Assembly (NCBI RefSeq): GCF_000266945.1
Contig: NC_018025.1
Coordinates: forward strand, 2,728,001-2,792,000
Direction of reading: 5' to 3'
Origin: Desulfomonile tiedjei DSM 6799
GTDB taxonomy: Bacteria > Desulfobacterota > Desulfomonilia > Desulfomonilales > Desulfomonilaceae
DNA length: 64,000 nt
Part shown: piece after piece, positions 32,054 to 38,945 of the stretch
Position numbering within the stretch: position 1 is the stretch's first letter
Layout: the number at the start of each line of letters is the position of its first letter
Notes under the pieces: generated by a model
Databases searched by the model: none
What the model saw: the letters and a program-made list of their open reading frames with translations, nothing else
Told to the model about the DNA's origin: nothing
Made by a program: the position numbers and the translations under genes

Positions 32054-32311
32054 ATGAAACATATCGAAATCCTCCAAAAACTTGCCAAATCCGCGAGCAG
32101 AGAAGAATATCCGCAGGTAGATGTCTCACGGACAGTGATGGCGGCCATCCTGCAAACGGAAGAGCCTGACATGAAACCTTTGCTGTGGATTGCAGGTGTA
32201 GCATCTGCATGTGCGTTGACTGCATGTGTGTTGGGAGTCCAGGCATGGGATCCCTGGGTCGATCCCTCACTGATCAACCCCTTTTCTCTTGTCGCGTGGG
32301 TGATACTATGA
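32054..32311 (+). CDS. Small membrane protein, putative anti-sigma factor (85 aa)
   Basis: GGAGG precedes ATG 32054 by eight bases, two bases after the sigma stop. Residues 1-40 are cytoplasmic and charged (KHIEILQKLAKSASREEYPQ). One transmembrane helix follows (LLWIAGVASACALTACVLGV), then a short periplasmic tail (QAWDPWVDPSLINPFSLVAW) with a second hydrophobic patch. Size, topology and position between a sigma gene and a Spy-like gene resemble CnrY-type anti-sigma factors. There is no zinc-binding HxxxCxxC motif, as in CnrY. The next gene starts with an ATGA overlap, so the three are translationally coupled. Confidence 0.65.
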   Translation: MKHIEILQKLAKSASREEYPQVDVSRTVMAAILQTEEPDMKPLLWIAGVASACALTACVLGVQAWDPWVDPSLINPFSLVAWVIL

Positions 32312-32787
32312 ATGATACGATGTCCAAAGAACCTGATATCACGTCGGATGTCGAATCTCCCGGACTTCCGCCGAAAAGAAGACGCTGGCGAGTAGTTCTG
32401 TTAGGAATTATTATCCTGGTGTGCGGAGTAGCCATTGGTGCCGGTGGTACTGTTGTTATCATGAGACATACGGTTCTCCATGCAATTCAGCATCCGGAAG
32501 AAGCGCCCCAGCGTATTGCAGATCGCGTTCGAAAGAAGTTGGGCATTTCCGACGAGAAAGCTGTCAGGATAGAAGAAATTCTTTCGGAGCGGCAAAAAAA
32601 GATTCAGGCATTACGACGTCAAGTACAACCTCAAATCGACGACGAGTTAAACCAAGCGCGGGAAGAGGTAGCCGCTCTCCTCAATCCCGAACAGGCCGCA
32701 AAATGGCGGGAACGATTTGATAAGCTGAGGATGTGGTTTCCAGCGCTTCCCATGGAATCCAATTCTGGCAAGACGAAAAAGAACTGA
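32308..32787 (+). CDS. Membrane-anchored Spy/CnrX-like periplasmic sensor (159 aa)
   Basis: ATG 32308 overlaps the previous stop (ATGA). A basic N-terminus (PKRRRW) precedes one transmembrane segment (VVLLGIIILVCGVAIGAGGT), so the protein is anchored with a periplasmic helical domain. That domain has the pattern of the heavy-metal-resistance/Spy family: PQRIADRVRKKLGISDEKAV, IEEILSERQKKIQAL and a terminal LNPEQAAKWRERFDKL resembling LTxxQ. In the Cnr system such a protein senses metal and frees the sigma factor from the membrane anti-sigma. The same logic is likely here. The signal is unknown: no Cys- or His-rich site stands out. Confidence 0.75.
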   Translation: MNDTMSKEPDITSDVESPGLPPKRRRWRVVLLGIIILVCGVAIGAGGTVVIMRHTVLHAIQHPEEAPQRIADRVRKKLGISDEKAVRIEEILSERQKKIQALRRQVQPQIDDELNQAREEVAALLNPEQAAKWRERFDKLRMWFPALPMESNSGKTKKN

Positions 32788-32797
32788 TGGTTGCGCC

Positions 32798-33442
32798 ATG
32801 CTTCAGAGAATTATCGTTTTCGCCCGCTATCCCGAGCCCGGTAAAACAAAGACTCGCTTGATTCCAGCTATCGGACCGGAAAAAGCTGCAGCTCTGCAAC
32901 GATTTCTCGCGGAGCACGTATTATCGGTGATTAAGACATGGGGTGCTCGGCGGTCCGTTTCCGTCGAGGTCCGCTATGAAGGGACGGATGAGACCTGCAT
33001 GACGGAATGGTTAGGCTCCGGATTCGTGTACAACGTACAGCGAGGAGCCGACATCGGTGAAAAAATGCATAATGCCTTTGAAGATGCATTCAATGAACAA
33101 TTCGATCGTGTCGTCATTGTCGGCACCGATCTCCCTTTCCTCGATTCGGAAATCCTGGAATCGGCTCTTAACCTTTTGATTACACATGATTTGGTTCTTG
33201 GCCCGGCCAATGATGGTGGTTACTACCTAGTGGGTCTCAAAGCACCTGAGCCGGAGCTGTTCCGGAATGTAGCCTGGGGAACCGATCTGGTGCTCGATCA
33301 GACGGTGCATGCCGCTTCATCTCTTGGTATGACTCCCGGGTTTGTGCGGGCTCTCGATGACGTGGATCGACCGGAAGACCTGCAAAAATTAAAGTCTCTC
33401 TCCGAATTCGTGAGGAACCCTGCGTTTCAGGGTCTGTTGTGA
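32798..33442 (+). CDS. rSAM/selenodomain-associated transferase 1 (DUF2064), 214 aa
   Basis: A nucleotidyltransferase/GT-A-like protein of the family that accompanies radical-SAM/selenodomain proteins. Motifs: RIIVFARYPEPGKTKTRLIP at the N-terminus, QRGADIGEKM, RVVIVGTDLPFLD with the metal-binding Asp, and LGPANDGGYYLVGLK. It resembles CofC-type guanylyltransferases in fold. It is directly upstream of the type 2 transferase (spacing 4 bp) and an epimerase gene, so the three may build a modified sugar or sugar-like cofactor. The radical-SAM partner gene is not in the window. The substrate is unknown. Confidence 0.82.
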   Translation: MLQRIIVFARYPEPGKTKTRLIPAIGPEKAAALQRFLAEHVLSVIKTWGARRSVSVEVRYEGTDETCMTEWLGSGFVYNVQRGADIGEKMHNAFEDAFNEQFDRVVIVGTDLPFLDSEILESALNLLITHDLVLGPANDGGYYLVGLKAPEPELFRNVAWGTDLVLDQTVHAASSLGMTPGFVRALDDVDRPEDLQKLKSLSEFVRNPAFQGLL

Positions 33443-33446
33443 CGTC

Positions 33447-34124
33447 TTGACTATCTCAGTGATAATTCCCACCTTGAACGAAGCGGAATATCTGCCGCGT
33501 ACCCTGGAAAGACTCGCCAATAAGGAGGATCTCGACATCATTGTCGCTGACGGGGGAAGCACCGATGGAACCAGAGAAATTGCTCGGAGTTTTACGGTGA
33601 CTTTCATGGAATGTCCGAAGGGCAGGGCGCTCCAAATGAACAGTGCTGTACGATCTGCTTCGGGAACTGTCTTGCTCTTTCTTCACGCTGATACTCTTTT
33701 GCCCGACAATTGGGAAAAGGAAGTCTGTAACGTTCTTTCCCACAATACCGTCTGTGGAGGTGCATTTTCGCTGAGAATCCGGGGAAACGGCATAGGTTTA
33801 CGCATAGTAGAGGCTCTTGCCGATTTCCGATCTAAAGCTTTTTCTCTTCCGTACGGCGATCAGGCGATTTTCGTAAAGAGAGAGATCTTTGACGATTTGG
33901 GAGGCTTCGCTGAAATACCCATCATGGAGGATTTCGAGTTCATGCGCCGATTGCGCATGAGAGGGAAAATTCGTATTCTGCCGGACAGTGTTATTACGTC
34001 GGGTCGTCGTTGGGAGAAACTCGGGGTACTGCAGACTACCATGATCAACCAGATGATGATTATGGGGTATTACCTGGGAGTGGCTCCGGAGAGCCTCGAG
34101 AAATTCTATCGGAAGCCTCGATAA
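33447..34124 (+). CDS. rSAM/selenodomain-associated glycosyltransferase 2, 225 aa
   Basis: A family-2 (GT-A) glycosyltransferase of the TIGR04283 type. The nucleotide-binding start is TISVIIPTLNEAEYLPRTLE. DIIVADGGSTDGTREIARSF carries the first acidic site and LLFLHADTLLPDNWE the metal-binding DxD-like site. PYGDQAIFVKREIFDDLGGF and MEDFEFMRRLRMRGKI hold the acceptor/catalytic region. The start is TTG 33447, four bases after the previous gene, with no strong Shine-Dalgarno, so coupling is likely. With the upstream transferase it matches the gene pair usually found near radical-SAM/selenodomain proteins such as those in arsenosugar synthesis. Substrate not established. Confidence 0.85.
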   Translation: MTISVIIPTLNEAEYLPRTLERLANKEDLDIIVADGGSTDGTREIARSFTVTFMECPKGRALQMNSAVRSASGTVLLFLHADTLLPDNWEKEVCNVLSHNTVCGGAFSLRIRGNGIGLRIVEALADFRSKAFSLPYGDQAIFVKREIFDDLGGFAEIPIMEDFEFMRRLRMRGKIRILPDSVITSGRRWEKLGVLQTTMINQMMIMGYYLGVAPESLEKFYRKPR

Positions 34125-34156
34125 GGGCTTCTTCCGAAAAGTGCAAGGTTTGAGCA

Positions 34157-35140
34157 ATGAGATTCCTGGTCACAGGAGGAACCGGATTCATCGGCAGCCA
34201 CATGGTGGAATTTCTGGCCGGCCGCGGTCACGAGGTGGTGTGTCCGGTTCGAGATGTCACAAAACTGCGGCATTTGAAGGGTCTTCCCGCACGAATAGTC
34301 CTCTTCAGTGAACTTGAAAAGGAAGTTGGAAGCAGTGACGGAATTGATCATGTGATACATCTAGCAGGCGCAACCAGGGCCAAAGATTTGGCTGCTTACC
34401 GATCGGCGAACGTGGAACGCACACGGGACCTCTTGATGATGTTTTCCAGTGGGTTGTGCAGGGATCGTATCAAAAAGTTCGTGCTCGTGGGATCACAGGC
34501 AGCCGCAGGCCCATCCTTGGATGGGATCACACCGACACGGGAATCCGACGTTCCCCGTCCGGTGTCTGATTATGGCCGTTCCAAGCTGGAAGCCGAGCAG
34601 TTAGTGCTGCAATTTCAGGACGTATTACCGGTTTCTGTTATCAGGCCTCCCACAGTGTTTGGCCCCAGAGATGCAGATGTCTTGGACGTATTCAGGTTGG
34701 CCAAGTACAGGATTGCGCCGTGTCTTGCCGGGCCTGACCGCTATGTGAGCATCGTATACGTAGAGGATCTGGTGGAAGGTATTTACGCTGCCTGCGTATC
34801 GCCTCGGTCCTGCTCAAATGTCTATTTCATCTGTAATGCGGAACCGGTTATCTGGAAACGCTTCGCAGTGGATGTTGCGCGAATATGCGGATATTCTGCC
34901 GTTTCTTTTCCGGTGCCGTTGCTCCTCATGAAGGTAGTGGCTGCTGCAGGAGATCTGAGAAGCAAACTTACCGGTTCCGTGCCGCTGCTCAGATCGGAAA
35001 AACTTGACGAAATGCAGCAGACAGCATGGATCTGTTCACCGGAAAAAGCATACTCGGAACTCGGCTGGCAACCGAGGACTTCTCTCGACAAAGCAATCGA
35101 GAAAACTGCCATATGGTATGCCGAGAACGGTTGGATATGA
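34157..35140 (+). CDS. NAD-dependent epimerase/dehydratase (SDR family), 327 aa
   Basis: An extended short-chain dehydrogenase. The N-terminus has the nucleotide-binding motif VTGGTGFIGSHMVEFLAGRG. The catalytic Tyr-Lys lies in PVSDYGRSKLEAEQLV (Y-x-x-x-K). The substrate domain follows with VIRPPTVFGPRDADVLDVF. AAGGTTTGAGCA precedes ATG 34157. It is 32 bp after the glycosyltransferase and ends just before the convergent lutB gene. It probably acts on a nucleotide-sugar or an isoprenoid-type sugar substrate in the same pathway as the two transferases. The particular reaction cannot be read from the sequence. Confidence 0.85.
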   Translation: MRFLVTGGTGFIGSHMVEFLAGRGHEVVCPVRDVTKLRHLKGLPARIVLFSELEKEVGSSDGIDHVIHLAGATRAKDLAAYRSANVERTRDLLMMFSSGLCRDRIKKFVLVGSQAAAGPSLDGITPTRESDVPRPVSDYGRSKLEAEQLVLQFQDVLPVSVIRPPTVFGPRDADVLDVFRLAKYRIAPCLAGPDRYVSIVYVEDLVEGIYAACVSPRSCSNVYFICNAEPVIWKRFAVDVARICGYSAVSFPVPLLLMKVVAAAGDLRSKLTGSVPLLRSEKLDEMQQTAWICSPEKAYSELGWQPRTSLDKAIEKTAIWYAENGWI

Positions 35141-35155
35141 TTGTCGTCCCTACCC

Positions 35156-36517
35156 CTACGGATTCATCTTACTTCGAAACGTCCGAATTGCCGGTTTGGG
35201 CAGCCGCTGGACAGCTCCTTTGACAAAGCGTTGGATCAAAGGCCACGAAACCCGGGCCGCAGCTTGCCCGAGTGAAAAGAGTGCAGGACTTCTCACCGCA
35301 AGGCCGTACGCTTTCATGGCCACTTGCTCTTCCTGCGGTGTAAATCCTTCGCGAACACGGCGTTCCCTCAGCTTGTAGAGTATGTCCCGAAGCGGTACTC
35401 GCACGGGGCAGACTTCATTGCATGCCCCACACAAAGTCGTTCCGTCGAGCAGCGGGTATGAGTTTTCCATTCCTTCCAGCAGCACTGTCAGAATTATCCC
35501 CATAGGTCCGGGATATACCGAACCGTATGCATGACCTCCAATGACCCTGTACACAGGACATACATTCAAACAAGCGCTGCATCTGATGCATTTCAGGATT
35601 TCACGATATTCGCTCTGATTGATCTGAGTGCGACCGTTATCGAGGAGCACAAGATGATGCTCCCGGGCTCCGGTGTTTTCTCCTTCTTTTCTCGTACCCG
35701 TAATCACCGACAAGTAGCTCGAAAGCCCCTGGCCCGTAGCCGAGCGAGGAAGCAGCCTAATGAAGGTCGGAAGATCCGCGAAGGAAGGGATGATCTTTTC
35801 CAGAGTGAATACCGATATATTGAGCGGAGGCAACGTCGTAACCATCCGGCCGTTACCTTCATTCGTGAACATGCAGATGCTGCCGGATTTCGCCAGCGCG
35901 AAATTGGCGCCGGTAATGCCCGCGTCTGCTCGGAGAAACTCTTCCCTGAGAGCGGCTCGTGCAATCTTCGTCAGGACGGTGGGATCGTCCGAATATTGGA
36001 CCTTGAGCTTTTCAGCGAATAATCGTCCAATCTGGAATCGATCCTTGTGAATGGCTGGAGCCAGTATATGAGATGGAGTCTCCCCTGCCAATTGTACGAT
36101 GTACTCGCCCAAATCGGTCTCGACAACTCGCATTCCCCGCTGTTCGAGATACGGATTGAGATGAATCTCCTCTGTGACCATGGACTTTGCTTTGACAATA
36201 TTCTTGACCTTGTGGTCTCGGAGTATTCCGTGCACGATGTCCCTAGCGGCCTGGGCGTCATGAGCACGATGGACCGTTGCACCTGCAGCTTCCGCATTTC
36301 TCACGAACAAATCCACATAATCACTGAGATGATCCAGCACTTCCAAGCGGATTTTCGATGCCCGATCGCGCCATTCGTCCATAGGAACCGAGGCAACACC
36401 GATCGCACGTTTCGTCGTGAACGTATCGGTGGAGGTCTTTATGGCTCCTCGGAGTTGTCTATCGCGTACCGCTTCTGCGGTGTTTTCCCGAAAATGTAAA
36501 CGTGATTTGCCGCTCAT
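35156..36517 (-). CDS. lutB: LutB-type iron-sulfur protein (lactate oxidation), 453 aa
   Basis: A member of the LutB/YkgF group, part of the LutABC iron-sulfur complex that oxidises L-lactate to pyruvate. The N-terminal DUF162-type region (residues about 40-290) includes KAKSMVTEEIHLNPYLEQRG and GITGANFALAKSGSICMFTN. The C-terminal part has two [4Fe-4S] motifs, KCIRCSACLNVCPVYRVIGG and TTLCGACNEVCPVRVPLRD, followed by a helical tail. It overlaps lutA by four bases (ATGA), so the two are translated together. No lutC is found nearby; lactate use would then need a LutC elsewhere or another partner. The name is by family; other substrates are possible. Confidence 0.87.
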   Translation of the reverse strand: MSGKSRLHFRENTAEAVRDRQLRGAIKTSTDTFTTKRAIGVASVPMDEWRDRASKIRLEVLDHLSDYVDLFVRNAEAAGATVHRAHDAQAARDIVHGILRDHKVKNIVKAKSMVTEEIHLNPYLEQRGMRVVETDLGEYIVQLAGETPSHILAPAIHKDRFQIGRLFAEKLKVQYSDDPTVLTKIARAALREEFLRADAGITGANFALAKSGSICMFTNEGNGRMVTTLPPLNISVFTLEKIIPSFADLPTFIRLLPRSATGQGLSSYLSVITGTRKEGENTGAREHHLVLLDNGRTQINQSEYREILKCIRCSACLNVCPVYRVIGGHAYGSVYPGPMGIILTVLLEGMENSYPLLDGTTLCGACNEVCPVRVPLRDILYKLRERRVREGFTPQEEQVAMKAYGLAVRSPALFSLGQAAARVSWPLIQRFVKGAVQRLPKPAIRTFRSKMNP

Positions 36518-37236
36518 AAACCCTCCGCAAGCACTTGTGCAAGGTGCTTCACTTTGACCTCGCTACCGGCTCTCGTGAGTGCATCCTTGATATTCATGAG
36601 GCATCCCATGTCGCACCCGGTCACGACATCAGCTTTCGTATCGATAATGTTCTGCGCTTTCTCTTCTGCAACCGCCAAAGAGACCTCGGGTAATTTGCCC
36701 ATGAAAGTACCGCCGAAACCGCAGCATCGGTCGGCGTGTGGGAGATGGACGAATTCCGCTCCGCGTAATGATTCCAGAAGAAGCAGCGGCTCCTCTTTTA
36801 CTCCCAATTCGCGGGTTAGCTGGCAAGACGCGTGATAGGTTATCCGGCCCGAGGCTTCCAATCCTGCTTCGTGAACCTTCAGCACGTGAACCAGAAACTG
36901 GCTGAGCTCATAAGTTCTTGCCGCCACTTTCTGGGCTTTTGCTTTCATCTCGGGTTCATTCTCGAAAAGAGCCGGATAGTGCGTTTTGACCATCGAAGCA
37001 CATGATCCCGAAGGTATCACTATCGGATCGTCAGCCTTGAACACGGAAAGAAAACGACGTGCCGCGTGCCTGCTCTCCTCTACGTATCCTGCGCTGTTGG
37101 GAGGTTTTCCGCAGCAGGTTTGGCCTCTCGGAAAGACGATTTCGACTCCAAAATGTCGCAAGAGTTTTACGACTGCCTCACCAGCCTCAGGGAAGAAAGT
37201 GTCAACGAGGCATGTACCGAATAATTGAACTCTCAT
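36514..37236 (-). CDS. lutA: LutA-type Fe-S oxidoreductase with two CCG domains, 240 aa
   Basis: It carries two cysteine-rich CCG domains typical of LutA, GlpC and HdrB-like proteins: FPRGQTCCGKPPNSAGYV (first) and ADRCCGFGGTFMGKLPEVS (second). Extra Cys lie in FGTCLVDTFFPEAG, PSGSCASMVKTHYP and CDMGCLMNIK. These bind noncubane iron-sulfur centres that pass electrons during lactate or glycolate oxidation. It precedes lutB with a 4-bp overlap, in the order lutA-lutB seen in many bacteria. The Shine-Dalgarno is weak (AAGGTCAC). Confidence 0.87.
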   Translation of the reverse strand: MRVQLFGTCLVDTFFPEAGEAVVKLLRHFGVEIVFPRGQTCCGKPPNSAGYVEESRHAARRFLSVFKADDPIVIPSGSCASMVKTHYPALFENEPEMKAKAQKVAARTYELSQFLVHVLKVHEAGLEASGRITYHASCQLTRELGVKEEPLLLLESLRGAEFVHLPHADRCCGFGGTFMGKLPEVSLAVAEEKAQNIIDTKADVVTGCDMGCLMNIKDALTRAGSEVKVKHLAQVLAEGL

Positions 37237-37253
37237 ATGGATATGTGACCTTC

Positions 37254-37679
37254 TTATTGCAGAGCGTCTTTAATTTTGGACGCGTTTTGGGAAATCTCGT
37301 TCTTGTCTCCCGGAACCGGTTCCCACGCACAGATCGTCAGCCCGTCCTCATTCCATCGAGGCACAAGATGCATGTGAACATGTGGAACCACCTGATTGCC
37401 GGCTTTACCGTTCAGTTGCAGGATGTTCAAACCGTCCGGTTTGAGACTTCGGTTGGTAGCCTTAGCAAGTATGCATACGGTCGATGCCAGCCTTCCAAAG
37501 AGCTGGGGGTCCATATCGGCTATGGTTTCAAAATGCTCTTTGGGAACGACCAAAAGATGCCCAGGGGTCAAAGGACTTATGTCCATGAACGCTAGAACGG
37601 AATCGTCTTCGAAAACTTTTGTGCTGGGAATCTCGCCGGCAACAATCCTGCAAAAAATACAGTTCTTGTCGGATCTCAT
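37254..37679 (-). CDS. HIT-family hydrolase (Hint-like), 141 aa
   Basis: A purine-nucleotide phosphoramidase/hydrolase of the histidine-triad family. The catalytic triad motif is HVHMHLVPRWNED (HxHxH) and the start is CIFCRIVAGEIPSTKVFEDD, with a possible zinc-binding Cys pair C-x-x-C. ATG 37679 follows GGAGG at seven bases; GTG 37685 is an alternative. It lies between lutA and cysK, same strand, but nothing ties it to their pathway. A general housekeeping role in cleaving AMP-lysine or similar adducts is likely. Confidence 0.9.
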   Translation of the reverse strand: MRSDKNCIFCRIVAGEIPSTKVFEDDSVLAFMDISPLTPGHLLVVPKEHFETIADMDPQLFGRLASTVCILAKATNRSLKPDGLNILQLNGKAGNQVVPHVHMHLVPRWNEDGLTICAWEPVPGDKNEISQNASKIKDALQ

Positions 37680-37757
37680 CGACACACCTCCCTGGCTGTA
37701 TTACTTCCGCTCGGGTATAGTAATATACCTTACCGCTTCTTCCAAACAACCCAACGA

Positions 37758-38717
37758 TCAAGTCTGGATTCCTTCAAAAAGAGCCGAACTAAGGTAACGC
37801 TCCGCGGCACTGGGAAGCACCACCACAATAGTCTTACCTTGAAATTCCTCACGCTTCGCAAGTCTGACCGCCGCAGCTACAGCAGCTCCCGAAGAGATAC
37901 CCCCGAGAATTCCTTCTTCTCTTGGCAGACGGCGCGCAAACTCCAGTGCTTCATCGCTGTGTACCTGCTGAACTTCGTCAATCAACTCCAGATCGAGAAT
38001 CTCAGGAATGAAGCCTGCGCCGATTCCCTGAATTTTGTGAGGCCCGGGCATGAGTTCCTGACCCTGGAGCTTTTGGCTTATCACAGGGCTTTCTGCAGGT
38101 TCCACGGCCACAGAATACAATGACTTTCCCCTCACTGCTTCAAAATAGCGGGAGACTCCTGTAATAGTCCCGCCTGTTCCTACTCCGGATACGAGAACAT
38201 CGACATTGCCATCGGTATCGTTCCAAATTTCAGGTCCGGTGGTCGATTCATGTATTTTAACATTCGCGGGATTTTGGAACTGCTGGGGCATGTAGAATTT
38301 GCCAGAGTTTTCCTCTACCATCTCTTCAGCTTTCTGCACCGCTCCCTTCATTCCCTTCGATCCTTCGGTGAGAATCAGGCGGGCACCGAGCATCTTCAGG
38401 ATTTTCCGGCGCTCAAGACTCATAGTTTCAGGCATGGTTAGCGTGAGAGGATATCCGCGTAATGCGCATACATAGGCCAAAGCAATACCGGTATTACCAC
38501 TCGTGGGTTCGATAATTTCAATTCCCTCATGAATCAGCCCCTGTGCTTCGCCTGCCTTTATCATCGATACCCCAATCCGGTCTTTTACCGAAAACGCAGG
38601 GTTTCTCGCTTCCATTTTGGCAAGCACCAGTGCTCGAGCATGATCGACTATCTTATTGAGCCTCACGAGCGGTGTTCGACCAACTGCTTCGATGCTGTCG
38701 GAAAAATAAGCTGTCAT
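37758..38717 (-). CDS. cysK: Cysteine synthase A (O-acetylserine sulfhydrylase)
   Basis: It makes cysteine from O-acetylserine and sulfide using pyridoxal phosphate. The PLP lysine lies in [19 protein letters not shown], the substrate loop in [14 protein letters not shown] and the phosphate loop in [13 protein letters not shown]. Its length (319 residues) is normal. ATG 38717 has GGAGG five bases upstream and is preferred over an upstream in-frame codon (38732). In a sulfate reducer abundant sulfide makes this the direct entry point of sulfur into amino acids. The flanking 228 bp up to the PBP gene contain no gene. Confidence 0.93.
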   Translation of the reverse strand: MTAYFSDSIEAVGRTPLVRLNKIVDHARALVLAKMEARNPAFSVKDRIGVSMIKAGEAQGLIHEGIEIIEPTSGNTGIALAYVCALRGYPLTLTMPETMSLERRKILKMLGARLILTEGSKGMKGAVQKAEEMVEENSGKFYMPQQFQNPANVKIHESTTGPEIWNDTDGNVDVLVSGVGTGGTITGVSRYFEAVRGKSLYSVAVEPAESPVISQKLQGQELMPGPHKIQGIGAGFIPEILDLELIDEVQQVHSDEALEFARRLPREEGILGGISSGAAVAAAVRLAKREEFQGKTIVVVLPSAAERYLSSALFEGIQT

Positions 38718-38945
38718 GCTATCCTCCCTCACAAAAATAACGTCTCACCTTTGAAAGGTAATTACCCGTGGAACCATTCGGAATGAGGTACTCTGACACT
38801 TCCCTTGGAAGATAGGAATCTGTGTACCACAAAAATGAATCAAAGAATCGAATTTTATCGTAAAGCCCGTTTTGTAGCCGTCAACTGAAACGCTGAATTT
38901 CTCGATGAATTCGTTCCATTCTATGCGATTGCGCGCTCGACGAGT

